A model generated the notes under the pieces. The model did not search any database. It had not been told where the DNA came from and saw nothing but the letters and a program-made list of their open reading frames with translations. Positions 30,801 to 44,724 of a DNA stretch of 64,000 nucleotides are shown here, piece by piece. Every line of letters starts with the position of its first letter. Position 1 is the first letter of the stretch. Source of the DNA: Hofstenia miamia (Eukaryota; Xenacoelomorpha; Acoela); contig SCFE01000010.1 in the NCBI GenBank assembly GCA_004352715.1, positions 202,718 to 266,717 on the forward strand, written 5' to 3'. The position numbers and the translations under genes are program-made.

Positions 30801-33800
30801 TTTATTAATGATATTTAGGAATATCCGAATATACTCAGAAACACTACAAAAATTGATTCTAGGATACGATGAAGTACTATACAACTACATAGGAAATAAT
30901 GAATTAGTGAAAATGATTAATATCTGTTAACTAGTGAAACGTGAGATAAGTGTATACCCATTTTATCCTAAAATAGAACAATTGAATTCCATTATATTCC
31001 ATTATAGAATTATATTATATACAAAGAGTCTTTATTAAGCCAAGCAAATTTTTTTTGCGGATTTCCTTATTGTTTTTATAGTTTTTTAAAATATTTATTA
31101 AATAATAGGAAGGCTATGTCAAAAATTCTGAAAGTGCAATATTTTTATAAAAAATATCAAGCTAAAAAGGGGCCTCATTGAATGGCTTATGTATAGAGCC
31201 GAGTCGAAGATATTCAAAAGTAGAAAGAGCCGAGCTTAAAAATTTCGGCTCGTTGACAAGTCTGCTTGATTTTTAAGTAGTTCGTCAAAATACATCGAAA
31301 GATTCTATTCTAAAAAATTATAAAAAATGGATATTGAATAACAACAACGAATTTGAACTTAGAAATACGAAAGTTAACAAAGTTCATTCTAAAAAGGTTA
31401 TTCCATGAAACATTGTTCTCAAATTGCATAGCAAAATAAAATTGGTAATCCCCGCAAATGTATTAAATAAATAATTCCACCAAGACGAGACGCCTCCGAA
31501 CAGAAACATGAAAACATTGTTATTGATAAGAAATTTCCATAAAATATTCAATTTCACACAGACAAGCTATAATTAGAAGTGAGAGCAAAATTGAATTCCA
31601 AGGTGAAAAGAAATAGCTATTAAAAATAACAACGCTTATAGCAAAATCAAACAATCGAAACATGCATTCTATTTCACATAATACGAAACAATGGTGACCA
31701 ATAAAATACATACATTAGTCAAAGCAATTTAGACAGACTACATTTGAAAATCACTCGATGAAATGTGCACTCTATTCTGAATGGAATCAATTTTTATTTC
31801 AAAATTAACTCTGTCTCCTCTCCATGTGCTGAATTCTTAAATGATTGTTCCATTTAACTATCATGATTCATATATTTCTCTCACATCTGTTATTGCGGAA
31901 AACGAGTGGGATTTGAATTCATTTATATACACAGAGATAGATTTTACAAATACTTGATGTTAAAATTAAATATGATTTATTAATTTTCTGTTGCTCTTCA
32001 TATGGTGGTAGAAAATAGAGGTAGCTAAACCAAAAAAACATGCAATGCTTTCTTCGGGCCTACATTATTAAGTCGGGTCAGCGTATCCTTCGAGCCGGGA
32101 CAAACAATTAGGACCGTTTTCAGGCCTCATAAGCGATAAGCTTCTAGATCAATGTAACCAAAGTGGGGTGGGCCCAATTTGAATTTTATCAGTTGCAAGA
32201 ACTAAGCTCGATTAATACGGTCTCGAGGCCTACTTTCAATTGATCTAAACGTGGAAATCAAAATTTTAGATTCTATGATTATTGACACTGTTGGTTTCAT
32301 TAGGACTTGCGGCACTGAGCTAGCGCAGAATGAATTATTCAGAATCAATATCAAACAGAGCTCACTAAACGGACAAATCGGAATGTAAATTTAGAGTAAA
32401 AAAAATGCAGACATGGTGAAATTTGCAATCTCTCAATGTTATGTTACATTGGTCACCATTGTTGCTACGCCATATCATGTCTATATACAAAGAACCAATA
32501 TTAAAAACAATTGACAAATTAGGTCTATAGCTAAATATGGATTTTTGGATTTATAGTATCCTAAAATCATGCAGCACAAAAATGTCTTCCCTAACATCAA
32601 CAATCGGGATATCACAAATGTATATCTCTTATCAGAATGTCGGACTTCTGTCAATATAAATCGACAAAGCCTTTTAAAAGAAGTATTTAAGAAGAATATA
32701 TTCTTGGAAATAATTGAAATATTCATTATAATGCATGCACTGTCTACTGTTGTTTATAGTTGATCATTAAATCGAAAAATTGCATGGCATGTAACAAAAA
32801 TCTTATTTATTATTTGTAATTGCTATACACTAATAACCGAATAATCATTTTAAACCACTGGTAATTCAAAACAAAAATGTAAAACTATGTAGAACAATCT
32901 CTGCATGATGCTGGTTTATTAACAATATGATGAAGTAAACATTCACACCGAGGCCACTGACAAAAAAATTGAACTAGTTATTTTCCTATGGACACGGTGT
33001 CTATCATTATTTCTATGTGTGATAAGTACTTGATGTGAAGAAGATTTTTATCTATAAATTTGGTGGTAATGGCAGAATTTCAAGCACTTTTGTTGTCGAA
33101 GACTACCTTTAATATGGTTTTCAGCAAGCAGAAAATTGTTTTGATTAGTTTATAACAGTTTTTCTTCATTATAACATCTGCAGCAGAAACGAACAGGACA
33201 CAGATTTTTGTCTTGCAGTCATAAAAATTCAAAAGATTTTCATTAAAGCACAACTTTCAAGCGATTTTAATCAGGCATGATTTTTAACAATACGATTTTT
33301 ACCATCATGTACATATAAATTAAGCAATTGTATTCATGCCCCTATAGAATAACTATAATTGACCAGATACATTCCTGTTGAAATTTAAGATGCGTGATAT
33401 CAACAAAATAATGACAGACATCCTGATAAGAGACATAGCAGTGATATTGCAATGCAAAATAACGCAATCATTCGTTGAAATATTTGTACACATAACCGTC
33501 AAAACTTTTACAATAATAGTCATAAATCATCCACATACATAACGCCTAACACTACACACATTTCACATATAAGCGGAATACAATACCTGTTAAGAGCATG
33601 CAAAGAAATAGAAATAGTTGCTAAAAAGTAAGTAATTATGATCAAATTTAAGAATAATATAATAAATTATTGTAGTATTTGAACGTGGCAAATACGGCAA
33701 AGCGCCAAATGAAAGCAAATGTCTTCCCCATGACCTAACGCTGTTAAATATTAACCACCACAGAAAACAGTCTAAGAGAATCAATGATTTTGAACAAACA

Positions 33801-36800
33801 AACTTATTTGTTAAACACTCGGAATAATTGAGTTGACTAAACAGTGAATTTAAAAATAGCATGCAAAATCAACTTAAGCAAAATATTACAATGGCATTAG
33901 CACAACCTATCATTGAATTCAACCCTATCTCGGCCGCCCAGGGTTGGCAAAGCGTGTATTTTTTACAAAAAATCTTCTTAAACATTTAAAAAGCCAAATT
34001 TTTAACTAATATTAAAAACTTTCAAAAATAAAGCACTTAGTATATTATATTGAAATACAGTTGAGAAGTACAGGAATAAATGTTGTAGACATGCAACTAC
34101 AAATGCTGTCAAAATGTGTTGCAGATTTGGCATAAGCTTGCTTACTGGCAATCGTTTGCGTACGATCTGCGACACGCAATTACTAAATCAATGTAAACTA
34201 ATGCACTAGGCCCTCAGAAACTAATCACTTAAATGCGGTAAAAGTGCAACACACTACAAAGTGTTAACTTTATAAAAATCTGCAGCGTAAATCTAATGAT
34301 TATCTAGAATAAACATAAAATTTGTAGAAGAACGCAGTTATAAAGAATAGTGGTTACTTAAACAGTCATGGCTGCACTTAAATTCCATTGTTTATAATAT
34401 TGCAGATGATTCATGTGTTAATAATCAATAACCACTAATAAAGTTATGAATAAGAAACATGGCCGAATTTTGAATTGAATGTCAGTGATTATCAAAACAA
34501 TCGAGCGGTAAACGTAGAAATTCGTTCGGCTTATTGATTGATGCTACCGCGAAAAATTTATTGAACAAAAACTAGTGGTACATTTCATGTTCGCTGCATA
34601 AATTTCTTTACTACTAGGTATTGTTATTCTCTTAGTGATAATTTTCAATACTTGTTTATCAATCGCTCACTTTGTGTCCAGGGGTGCATATAAATATATT
34701 TAAACAAATTTTTTCTGAAAAAATATATTTTTCAAAATTTACTTCAAAATTTGAAAAATAACATAGTTAAATATATTTTAAAATATTTTTAGAAAAAATA
34801 TTGTCCAATGCAATTAAATTCATTATTTCCCAAATAATACTGAAATTCAAAAACGACATGTTACAATATAATAACAGAAGTACTTGAAAATTAACACTAT
34901 TTTATTATTGTATATTTTGGAATTGTGATACCAAGCTTTCGGTGACAAAAAATAAATATATTATATTTTAAATTTTTCAAAAGAAATAATTTAAATACAT
35001 TTATTGCCAATATATATTAAACATATTAATATGTACCCCTGTTTGCGGCTATATTCAATTTAAAGTTTAGTTAATATATCTATGTCATCTATTAAGTTTT
35101 AAAGTAATAGCGTCTACTCGTATGAGATCTATACAAATAACCTTTGCAAGAATATAAAAAATTTTCGTTGAGTAGACATGGTTTTACATTATTTCATTGC
35201 CAACTGCGGGATCAGTCATTAAAACATTGGAACAGAAAATGGTTCCAATTTCTTAGTCCTATAAACAACTCCACCTGTATTGGCAAATTCTGGTTTTCCA
35301 ATTAAGCAGAGTGATTTCCGCCTCTCGATCGTTCACAAGCAATAAGCGTCTGTTTAAAGGTTGGTTGTCAATAAGTATAGCACAGTGAAAGATCAATAAC
35401 TACATTTGACTAAACTAACTTACTCAGTGCAATCTGATAACGTATCTATTCATAAATGTGATTAGTCTGCATCTATATAACATCAAAATATGAGCGTCAG
35501 CGTTAACTAAACAGTGAGGCAACTCCCAAACATCAATAACATTGTTTAAAACACGATTTTCCACGGTTGTAAACCGAATGCATACATGTCATTGAAAGTT
35601 TGCAAAATCTTCACATCTTTTATGCCAATGTATTATTTTAAAAAGTCTGACCGTAAAAAATCCAGTGTGAAAAGTTGAAATTGGGTTTTAGTGAAAAGCA
35701 AATGGCATTTCTACATCTTTGAATTTATAAAATAGAAATAAATTGAATCAATATTATGATAGTTCAGAAACGAAACCTATAATAATGATATTTCCAAAAA
35801 CCCATAAAGTTTTCTTGAAAAAACACCAAAATTCCTGTTTTGTTTTACTTGATTAACAATTCAATGTAATGTTACGAAAATATACCTTAGCCGTAAACGC
35901 AAAGAGGGGAGGGGTTCGGCCCCATATTGTTTTTTTGTCCATGACTTTGTTTGAGATTAATTTTTAAGCTGATTTTTTTCTGAATATTTTTTTGATCAGG
36001 GCCTGTGCCAAAGGGGGTCTGAAATATTTCATTTTAGCAAAAAGATCAAAAAAATTTTGGTGCATCATACATTTAAAATATTCAATGTTTTGATAAAGAT
36101 CGATGTATTTGTACAATTAAATCGATTGAGTCATCATTGTTAAGGGCCAGGCTTGTCAAAAAATTGCCAGGGTGAAAAAAAATTTACTATATACTTTAGT
36201 ACTAGGATCATTTTTTATTGATTTGTCGTACCTGGGCCCACCGTAGCAATAAAATACTGGCAACAAAATAGTTTATCTTATAAAACCAGGGTGTTCGAAG
36301 GTTTGTGGTGAAAATTCATCAGGGGACCAAACTTAAAACACAAAAATGAGATTCTTATTTGGTGCTATATCTTGAATACAGTAAGACAAACTGACTAAAT
36401 GTGATTGCATACCATATAAAAAGTGCCTAAATTAATAAGTGCATTGATGCTGAAGCCGGATGAAAAATGAGAACATTCTGGGGTGGGGAAGGTGGTTGTG
36501 ACCTTTGACCTTGAAAGTGACCTTAATATATATTATTATGGTATGTATTTGATTTTCGAAAAAAATAATTTAGTAGTAGATGTCTAAATGTATAAAGTCT
36601 CCATACAAAAGAAAACCTTCTATCAGAAAGTTGATCCAAAACTTGAACTACGAAAGGAAGTACATTAAGGATTTCAGAACAGAGATGGAAATTAACCACA
36701 CACCAAAATTAAATTAACCAATAAGAATGTAATATAGAAAATAGAACCAATTTTGTGCTGCTAATCGCATTGTACACTAAATGATTACAAGTGGGATACA

Positions 36801-37821
36801 TTTTTTCTATGTTAAAAGAACTTATATCCACGGAAGGAAATCGGTTTTCATTAGAATTTTTCAGATATATATGAGTATGTCGTAGTTTTTCAAAATTATT
36901 TTCATTGGGTTAAGAAAACGTTTATATTAGCAAATGTTTGGCTAATTTCAAACATGTTTTAAAAAAAATATTTTGGTTGCTCTATTGATAACAGCGATAT
37001 TAAGATAAACACATACTAATTAAAAGATGTTCTATGACATGTTTACTGAACACTTTAAATGATAAATATAAGTATTCTATTGATTTATTATTGAAACAAA
37101 GTTTTAGTTTGAAATTGGAAACATAAAAATATTAAGTCTAATACCTACAGTTTATCCCACCACCCAAAACAAGCCTACAAAAAGGGGGTCAAAAAAGTGT
37201 CAGACGAGCCTAAAAGAGTTAAGGCATTTTTCTCCTAAAAACGTTTATTAGTAGAGGGAAAAACAGAAAATGCGGTTTTAAGGTGTAAAAAACGGAACAG
37301 AACCAAAATTTTGAAGTATACCTCTAAGGACAAAAGGTCTGCAATTGATATGTCAACATCTCACAGAAAATTCAACGAACATACTGCGTATGTTCAATAA
37401 TTATAACTGAATTTCCTAATTTTAATTTGATTCATTGAATATTTAAACAGATTCACTGAACATACAAACGTAAGATTTATTGCACAACGAAATAATTTCT
37501 GGAATTTATCGTTCGGAAGAAATCAATAATGTCACTGTATATCTCAAGAGATACAATAGACAAATCAAAAGAATACAGTTATTTTTACTACAAGGAATCT
37601 TAGCAACGATATCGCTTTGAACAGATCACGTATTCAGGGGATTTCCACAAGTAAAATTAATGCAGACAATGTCTTATTAAATTAAATCCTAGATATGAAC
37701 ACTTCAATAGCCGATGTTCAACTGAGACGAAAATATACAATTTCAAATATTACTACAAAAAAGTCTTCTGTATCTTACTAGCATTTCATATTACCACGGA
37801 TATTGCATCATCAAAGACATA

Positions 37822-37854
<33 letters not shown>

Positions 37855-40800
37855 GATTTTACAAAACCAGTGTTTTGGATGACAGCCCTGCCCCATTAAA
37901 CGTGAAAAGAGAAAGACTTTGGATGACACAAAAAGAAATGATCAATTTGATCAAATAATTGAAACAAATACATTCGAGTCTTCAAGTACTTCTAGTGATG
38001 AAAATTTACATTTAACCTCAACAAATGAGCCTAAAGAAAACACCGTCGTGTAGTCAAATCAAGAGTGCAGATTTTTATCACATATGATATTTCGAAGTCA
38101 CCAGACATCATATCATGGAGTATAAGAAACAATATTACGCCAACCCAGCTTTCTGCATTAATCCATTCCCCTGTATCTACCCGTGGTGGTGATCCATCAA
38201 AGATCTCTGTCAACGCCAGTAATGCTTATAGATACAGAGTTTCTTAGTTACCTGATGTGAGTATTAGGATTAAAGAAAACTTGAGCCTTTCAGATAAAAT
38301 GCTTGTGCGCTGAGATGGAAAGTTGATGGAAACTCTTGATTCAAAGGGTGTTGATGAGCAGGTTGCCAATTCTTGTATCTGGCATTAAGGGAACAAAGTC
38401 ACTACCAGTTTCAACAAAAGAAGCTAGATTGATTGATAGTATCATGTGAAACAATGAAACTCCTGGATGAATGGAAGTGTGCAGATAATATCATTGGAAT
38501 GGTGTTTGACACCAATGTATCTAATAAAGGCTAGAAATATAGCTTTTTAGAAAAGCAGAATTTTGCCCATATGTACCTTAAGCATTTTAAATTTTAAGGA
38601 GCTTGAGCTGCAGCAAGAACTAGAATAAATATTTTATTGTTTCAATAGATTAAGTGGATGTAGTGAAAAAATGTATGCAAAATATCAAGATTTTTGGTGA
38701 AAAATCAAATGTTTTAAAATAATTTCACATATGGGATTTTTACATTAATCCACAGATTTTATTTGATGAACAGCACAATCGGAAAAAGTCGGGGCAACTG
38801 CAACACCCTAATATATATATATATATATATATGCATTTAAAATAATAAATAACCTGAAAGTAAAATCTGGGACATAACTTTCATCCTCATTCATTTTCAC
38901 AGGGTGCTTCAGCCCTGTAAATCCATCATTTTGAGCCAAGGCACCAATAAGTGTGCTTTTATCGTGAATCTGATCGCCGTAAAGTGAGATCATAAGATCC
39001 AGCTGGGAACGAAGATCAAGTTCTATGCCATTTTGCTCAACTAGTTTCTTCCCGACTTCGAGTATCTCATTTTTTAATGCATTCATTGTTATACAAGTAT
39101 TACTGTCAACTCCTTGGTAGAAGAGAGACACATCGCCTTTTATTGGGAGACCATCCCAGTTATGCCACTTAGAATACATAATAGTTGGATGCAGGACCGC
39201 ATTATTGTATTCCAATGTTGATCCTAAATTAGTATTTTACAAAAAATCAAAAGAAGCTGGACCAACAAACCTAACAGTCTTAAGAATCGTTTATAAAATA
39301 ATGCATACAGCTAAGTAGGTAAATTCAATATGGATAGCTTACATTTTAAACTGACATTGAAATATGTCTTAGTTATAAATGAAAACTGATAAACCGATGA
39401 CTTCGGTCACTTGATCATTGGACCTAACAAATATCGAATAAAGTGATTTTGATGAATTACCTCTATTGAGGACAGCGTATGTGTGTATAAATGCGTTTAC
39501 AGAAACAATTACATCAATCGTGCCTAATAAACCTAATACTTAATGTAGCATCGGCCGGTAGTTATTATTTATCGGCCAGAACTCGCGCTTTTCTTGTTGG
39601 TGACTGGTTGTTGTCATATTTGTACATATTATAAATAGCAGTGTATATAAAGAACGAAGCATTTGTAAATAGGAGATAGTTTAAACTGTATTCTCTTCTT
39701 GTTCGCTAGAATCATCCCAATGATTCTACATTAAAAATAACCAACGTTGCAAAACTACATTTTAATAGATTGGGTAAGCCACAATTATTATGAAAACAAA
39801 ATGTTAATATTTCATGTTAGTGTTAATAATGTGATTGGAAATTAATAATGTTAATATGCTAATTAATGAATAAATAAATGAATTTGGATAAGTAATGTGT
39901 GTATCCTGTTAAAAATGTGTGTTAAGCAACGACAAGGAGTGAGACAAAAGGGTGAATAGTACTTCATTATGATCTTGAGCAGCAGGGCTTTGAACATACC
40001 TTGAAGATAATTCTCTGAATGCACCACGTCAGGTTTTAAAATTGAATTTAATTGGATAAAACAAAAAATTGTTCAATAAAATATTTGAAAAAGTTACAAA
40101 ATAAGGTTCTGAATTCCATTTTTATGTTTTATTGAATATTTTGTGACTAGATTATTACTTAATTCTCCCCTTAGAAAAACCTGCGTACATCCCTGTTTAG
40201 CATCACTTTTTATGAGTTGAATCACTCAAATTTCTTATCACGCTTAAGTAATCTGAACCAAATATATCTAAGATAAATCCTTTTTCAATATTATCGCAAT
40301 GAATTCAGTGCCACACCATGACTAGAATTCCTTTACAAGCTATGTACAGAGAAAATTTGATACAATGAAAATCATTTCATAGATCACGACAACCAATCGT
40401 GAAAATAAGAGACAACTTCATATACTTGATCAGATGGCACAATTCACAACTTCACTCACCAAGAAGACCCTTAAAGATAAATTGGCAAGGCATTTCTGGA
40501 TCCTGATATTCCATTCTATACGTTATGAAATGCTGATTTTCAAAAAATTGCAAAATGTATGCATTATCTTCATGTTCTAATTATTTGTATATTGTATTGG
40601 CATATTCTTTAAATTGTAGCATAGTGAATAGTTCTCCATCAACTTAACTCCATTGGCATTCCTCTGTAGCCAATTTTAATTCACTGGCGAACCTGATTGA
40701 AAGCAGCATATTACCATGCCATTAATTTACATGATGTACAGCAGATTAAGTCAAATTTTGATGATAAAGGAATGTTTGTTGCAAATGCAAGGAAGGTGAT

Positions 40801-43800
40801 TTTGAATGAAAACATAATGAAGAATATAATTGAAAAGGAATAATGTCATTCATTTTTTCAAACATTAATTAAAAATACAGGAATCATTAGCATGTACTAT
40901 CACATGTGGAGATCAACTGGTCTGCAACATCAACTTGGACAAATAAATTGCCATCCGATAGACTGTCAAAAAGAATACTAAAGTGTCATTCGAGTGACAT
41001 TGCACAACTGCAATCCAATATCAGTGGCTGTCAAAAGAAGTTCTTATATGTTATAAGAAGTTATATCTACAGAAGGAAACGTGTTTTCAATACAAATCTT
41101 GTCAAATAAATGAGTATTTTGCAGTTTTTCGAAATAATTTTCATTATTATTATTATTGTTATTAGAACTTAACAAGTATTTAAAAGAAAAAGAAAACATT
41201 TAACACCATGTAACCGGAGTAAAATGAGTGACGTCTACTTGAAGGGGGTGATCCCGAAGGTGTTGCGAAGCTGTAATCGCACTGATATATAGTTGAGATT
41301 GATGGTTAGCACGATTTAACAGGCACTATGTTACAACAACGTTGCAAATCGCAAAAACGAGCTATGATAGGTACTGGGATAAATTTACAGGAAGACTATG
41401 ACATGGGGAACAGTGGCAAGCCATGATTCTGCTGCATGAGATAAGCTCATTGTATGACTGCAAAAAGTAGCACCAGAAGAACGGAAGCAAGCGGTTTTTC
41501 AAATTAACAGGATTAAAGAAATCGAGCTCCGGAGGTTAACAAAACATATTAGCAGTTTAGTTAATGTCAAGTATGTCTTATATAAATATTTTGGTTAACC
41601 TATTAGTAACACTGATTTTAAATTAAATACATACTAATTAAATGATGTTCTATGACATGTTTACTGAATACTTTAAATGATAAATATAAGTTGTCTATTT
41701 GTTTTGTATTAAAACAAACTTTTTAGCTCGAAGATAAAATTATGAAAATATTAAGTCTAATACCTATTAAATGACCTCGTGTTCTCAGATTACATTCTCC
41801 TAGAATTGTAGCCAACGTTGGAATAGCAGGTATTAAAGTTTCTACTTTTGCTTCTTTTAATGCCCCATCCAAATTTTTTTTAATTGACATAAGATTAACA
41901 CTGCATCCATACTTGACAATGCGACAATTGAATGGCAAAGTAATGTAGTTTAAGATGGTCACCTAAAATATCATTTATTAGCAGTTCAATGTAAATACTA
42001 GAAAAATCTCTTTTAACATTCTCGAATATATGAATATAAGTAGATACAAGAAACGAACTATACATAACAAGAGCAATCAGAGACTCCTAACCCTAAAAGT
42101 AAATTGCCGCTTATGGATGCATAATTGCTTCAAATGCAAAAAATTGGGTCTAGCTGACAGATGGATATCCGAAAAAAACTAAGTTGTACCCAGAGGCATA
42201 TCTAAGATTTTGAAAGGGGGAAGGGGAACGAAATGTTTGGCGTGCACAGACACGAGGCATGTTTAGGGAAAGTCCAAGGTGAAGGATACATTCATTTATC
42301 CATTTGTACACCTTCTATCTCGAATATTTTTCATAACGCTTCATTCATTCATTTTGAGAAATTCTGCTGATAGCAGATAAACAGGCTAAAACAAAACTTT
42401 CTTGGCGGAGGTAACAAATTACAAGCAATCTTTTGTCCACTTTGAAGCCAAGTTTAGAGACCAAACACAACACATTTCGACACTTTCAATATTCCAAGTA
42501 TGAATTTATTTAAAAAATATAATAAATCATAGCGTTTTCATAAGTAAATAAATAAATCTATTTTCATAATTGTATCTTTCTGAATTCATTTTCTAAACTG
42601 AGAAAATCCTTTGAAATTGATTACTAAAATCTCAGCCTAGAAATATCATTGTTCCTATAAATGTCTAACAGATCTGCACTCTTAGCAGGTACTAAATGCG
42701 CCAATCGATATTGAATTATCAAAGAAAAATTGATATATTTGATGTATTGAAAGTTTGAAATGGTCTCAAATTGACTTCAATAGAAGAAAAAACTTGTATG
42801 CACAATTGAGCAAATTGTTAAAAATAGTGTGCTCATGTATTAAATTTATTTAAAGTGCTAGTAATGATTGGTTATTGAATAAGTAGTCCTTTAATTTTTT
42901 TCAATAAATGCATATAATTCTATTCAATAAATAAATACCTGTAATTACTTTCCCACAAAGGCAAAACACAAATGTATCTTTGAATATGACTACGTTTACA
43001 ACTTTAAGCAAATGACTGCTTATTAAAATTTAACGATGCAAACTTGTTACACTTGCCAAGGCCAACATGAAGTGAACATTACAATGGACCGAAAAACCAG
43101 CTTTCATCTTTCTCACAAGTATGCTCAAAGAACTGAACTCGTATTATATTTTGTTCCCGAACGTTCCAAAGCTCATTGACAACGACCAAGTTCATATTAG
43201 GAGCAAAAATATCTTCACTTAATATTTAAAACAAAAGGTACATTCAAACGAAATCACAATCAAAGTTAAGCAATGTTTGAATTCTTTAGAGATTTGGAAA
43301 AAAACTTCGTATATCAATATGCGCAATTAGACCCTTAGATTTATCAATGCTTCTATTACAAAACTTTCATTTATCTTCAGAACATTCAACCATAAACTCA
43401 TCCTTCCCTTAATTGGGTGACGTTTTCATATATATCGAGTAAAAATTCGCTATTTTAACTAGTGAGCGAAAAAAATCTTGTCGGCAGACTCAGCCAGGAT
43501 ATGTTTAAATCTCCATAAAATATATGTTGATAAGCATATTAAAATTCATAAATGCACATGTTTAACTTGAAAGTGTCTACACAATTTTAATAGTCGAAAA
43601 ATATTATTTTGCTAATTGCCTACAAATTCGAATGGGTTATTGGACGAGAGCAAGCTTCAAAAACAACGTTTTTGCTTTGAATTTTATAATATTTTCGCAG
43701 TTTCTAGGGTCGAATATTGCTTCTGAATTATGATCCCAGAAAAATCTCCGATGAGCGTGCATTAACTTCGGTTGGCTTTGAAAATTTTGCTACAAGTATG

Positions 43801-44724
43801 TCCAGAGCATAGAACCAGAGGAAGATGTGAAAATTCGATATAATTTGTAACCTAACTTAGAAGAAATCTGTGAATCTGAATTGTATAGTTGAAATGATTT
43901 TGTCGCTCTCTCAAAGTTACAGCAATTCCTGCAGCAGTAAAGAGTATTGCAGATATTACAAAGAAATAATGTTAAAGCTGTCATATGATTATGCCTATAA
44001 TCTGATTTCATCCAAATTACACTTTTCTCCAGAATGCGAAATCCTCTTTATGAATTCTGTAGATATTTTACAACAAATATAAATTCACAACCATAAATAT
44101 AATGAAATTTATAGCTTGCCTAGGTCGAGAATTCAGTTTTTTGTTAGTGGTATGATGAATCAAAAGGCATGTAAAATTTGGATAATTACACTATAATCTT
44201 GAATGTCAATATGAATTGCTACTGTAGATAAGTAAAATAAAAATTCACTTCAAGGAAATATTGGTTATTGACACACTCAGACTTGTAATACACTAATTAC
44301 TAAGGAAAAGCATTTACTTTATCTGCAAGATCTCCGAGAGAAGAGGTAATTTGGAATTCGAATCCAGCACCACCAGGCATTGCAACGATGACGCATCCTG
44401 GACGAATAAAGGGCTTAATTGCATCAATATAAAACTGAGAGGCAAATGATGGCGCCACGAAAATGGCCATGTCAAAATCCTTTGCAGCTACTTCAGGTAA
44501 ATGACTAACAATGTGAGGATTTTGAGATAAATCCACTGGTTTGTTATCAACCCCGAATCCTTTAACATTTAATACAGCACCTGATTGAATTTCATTGTTC
44601 CAAGTCTTCGCATTCGCTTCAAGTAACTCCAAAACTCGAACATGATGACCGGGCAACGAAGAGGCAATTGGAGCTAAGACATGAGCACCATTTCCACCTC
44701 CACAAATTAAGATTTTCTTAGTTC
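27597..44724 (-). CDS. Opine dehydrogenase (octopine-dehydrogenase family), four exons recognised
   Basis: This enzyme reductively condenses pyruvate with an amino acid using NADH, which regenerates NAD+ in the cytosol during anoxic work in marine invertebrates. The exons on the minus strand are 44724-44318, 41962-41764, 39223-38854 and 27819-27597. They join in frame to about 399 residues, close to the usual 400. The first begins just before the dinucleotide-binding loop GGGNGAHV. Exon 3 carries LHPTIMYSKWHNWDG with the conserved catalytic-type His, and YVPDFTFR. The last exon begins YLTEDIPFGLV and ends a few residues after LVDGKLTGKDV and TRAPQRY. All seen junctions follow GT-AG. A tiny first coding exon with the ATG must lie upstream of 44724 and was not located. 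Substrate preference cannot be told. No lesions are seen, so it may well be functional. Confidence 0.9.
27820..37860. other. Large intron 3 of the opine dehydrogenase, mostly featureless
   Basis: The 11-kb intron (27820-38853) has no continuous coding sequence in this part. Short phrases such as ESEDDNECAFNN near 28540-28600 and VNVTFQWAGKEATQPIITGY near 29095-29150 on the plus strand hint at decayed transposon ORFs but cannot be assigned. A (TA)n run is at about 37827-37852, and 36820-37150 repeats part of intron 2. The rest is AT-rich with nothing recognised. Confidence 0.45.
36820..37150. repeat. Copy of sequence from the start of intron 2
   Basis: The part at 36965-37150 is about 80% similar to 41582-41766, and 36825-36910 is more weakly similar to 41055-41140. 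In the second location a 440-bp stretch separates the two parts. The right end of the similarity (TTAAGTCTAATACCTA) coincides with the intron-2 donor site at 41762-41763. Confidence 0.7.
37875..38560 (+). pseudogene. Decayed transposase remnant with an FDTNxSNKG motif
   Basis: The plus-strand reading gives KSRVQIFITYDISKSPD and SALIHSPVSTRGGDPSKISV near 38050-38200. Frames change to give LPILVSGIKGTKSLPVSTKE near 38360-38420 and KLLDEWKCADNIIGMVFDTN near 38455-38518, followed by VSNKG. A transposon-derived protein family common in invertebrates has the same order: a Val-Ser-Gly core, a Pro-x-x-Thr/Ser-Gly/Lys stretch and then Cys/Val-Phe-Asp-Thr-Thr-x-Ser-Asn-Thr-Gly. Multiple stops and shifts show that it is dead. 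It lies inside intron 3 in the opposite orientation to the gene. Confidence 0.45.
38854..39223 (-). CDS. Opine dehydrogenase, third recognised exon (catalytic domain)
   Basis: The acceptor ATTTAG precedes 39223 and the donor CAG/GTTATT follows 38854. The first two bases complete a Gly codon with exon 2. It encodes the conserved LHPTIMYSKW block, an LFYQGV block, LYGDQIHDKSTL and the end YVPDFTF plus a split Arg codon. A (TA)n tract (about 38813-38832) lies just inside the next intron. Confidence 0.9.
39544..39730. mobile_element. Short solo LTR, 187 bp
   Basis: It starts TGTAGCATCGGCCGG and ends GATTCTACA, so the ends are inverted (TGTAG and CTACA). It is flanked on both sides by TTAA, a 4-bp target duplication. 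It contains TATAAATA (about 39630) and TATATAAAG (about 39646), fitting a promoter. It is unrelated to the 928-bp LTR except at the extreme ends. It lies in intron 2 of the opine dehydrogenase. Confidence 0.65.
41764..41962 (-). CDS. Opine dehydrogenase, second recognised exon
   Basis: The acceptor TTTTAG and the donor GTATTA bound a 199-nt exon in phase with its neighbours. It encodes VTILNYITLPFNCRIVKYG and LIPAIPTLATILGE, then LRTRGHLI. This is the link between the nucleotide-binding and opine-binding domains. The intron after it begins with sequence that is also present at 36960-37150. Confidence 0.88.
44318..44724 (-). CDS. Opine dehydrogenase, first recognised exon (NAD-binding domain)
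   Basis: The acceptor ATTTAG precedes 44724 and the donor GTAAAT follows 44318. The exon starts with two bases of a split codon, then TKKILICGGGNGAHVL, the Rossmann glycine loop. It runs through FDMAIFVAPSFASQFY and IVAMPGGAGFEFQ, conserved stretches of the N-terminal domain. It ends in phase 0 after Asp-Lys. Confidence 0.9.

Noticed and set aside
41220-41570. 440-bp stretch inside the intron-2 repeat as a separate gene
   Set aside because: It interrupts the repeat shared with 36820-37150 and has some codon-like phrases, but no frame stays open and no family is recognised.
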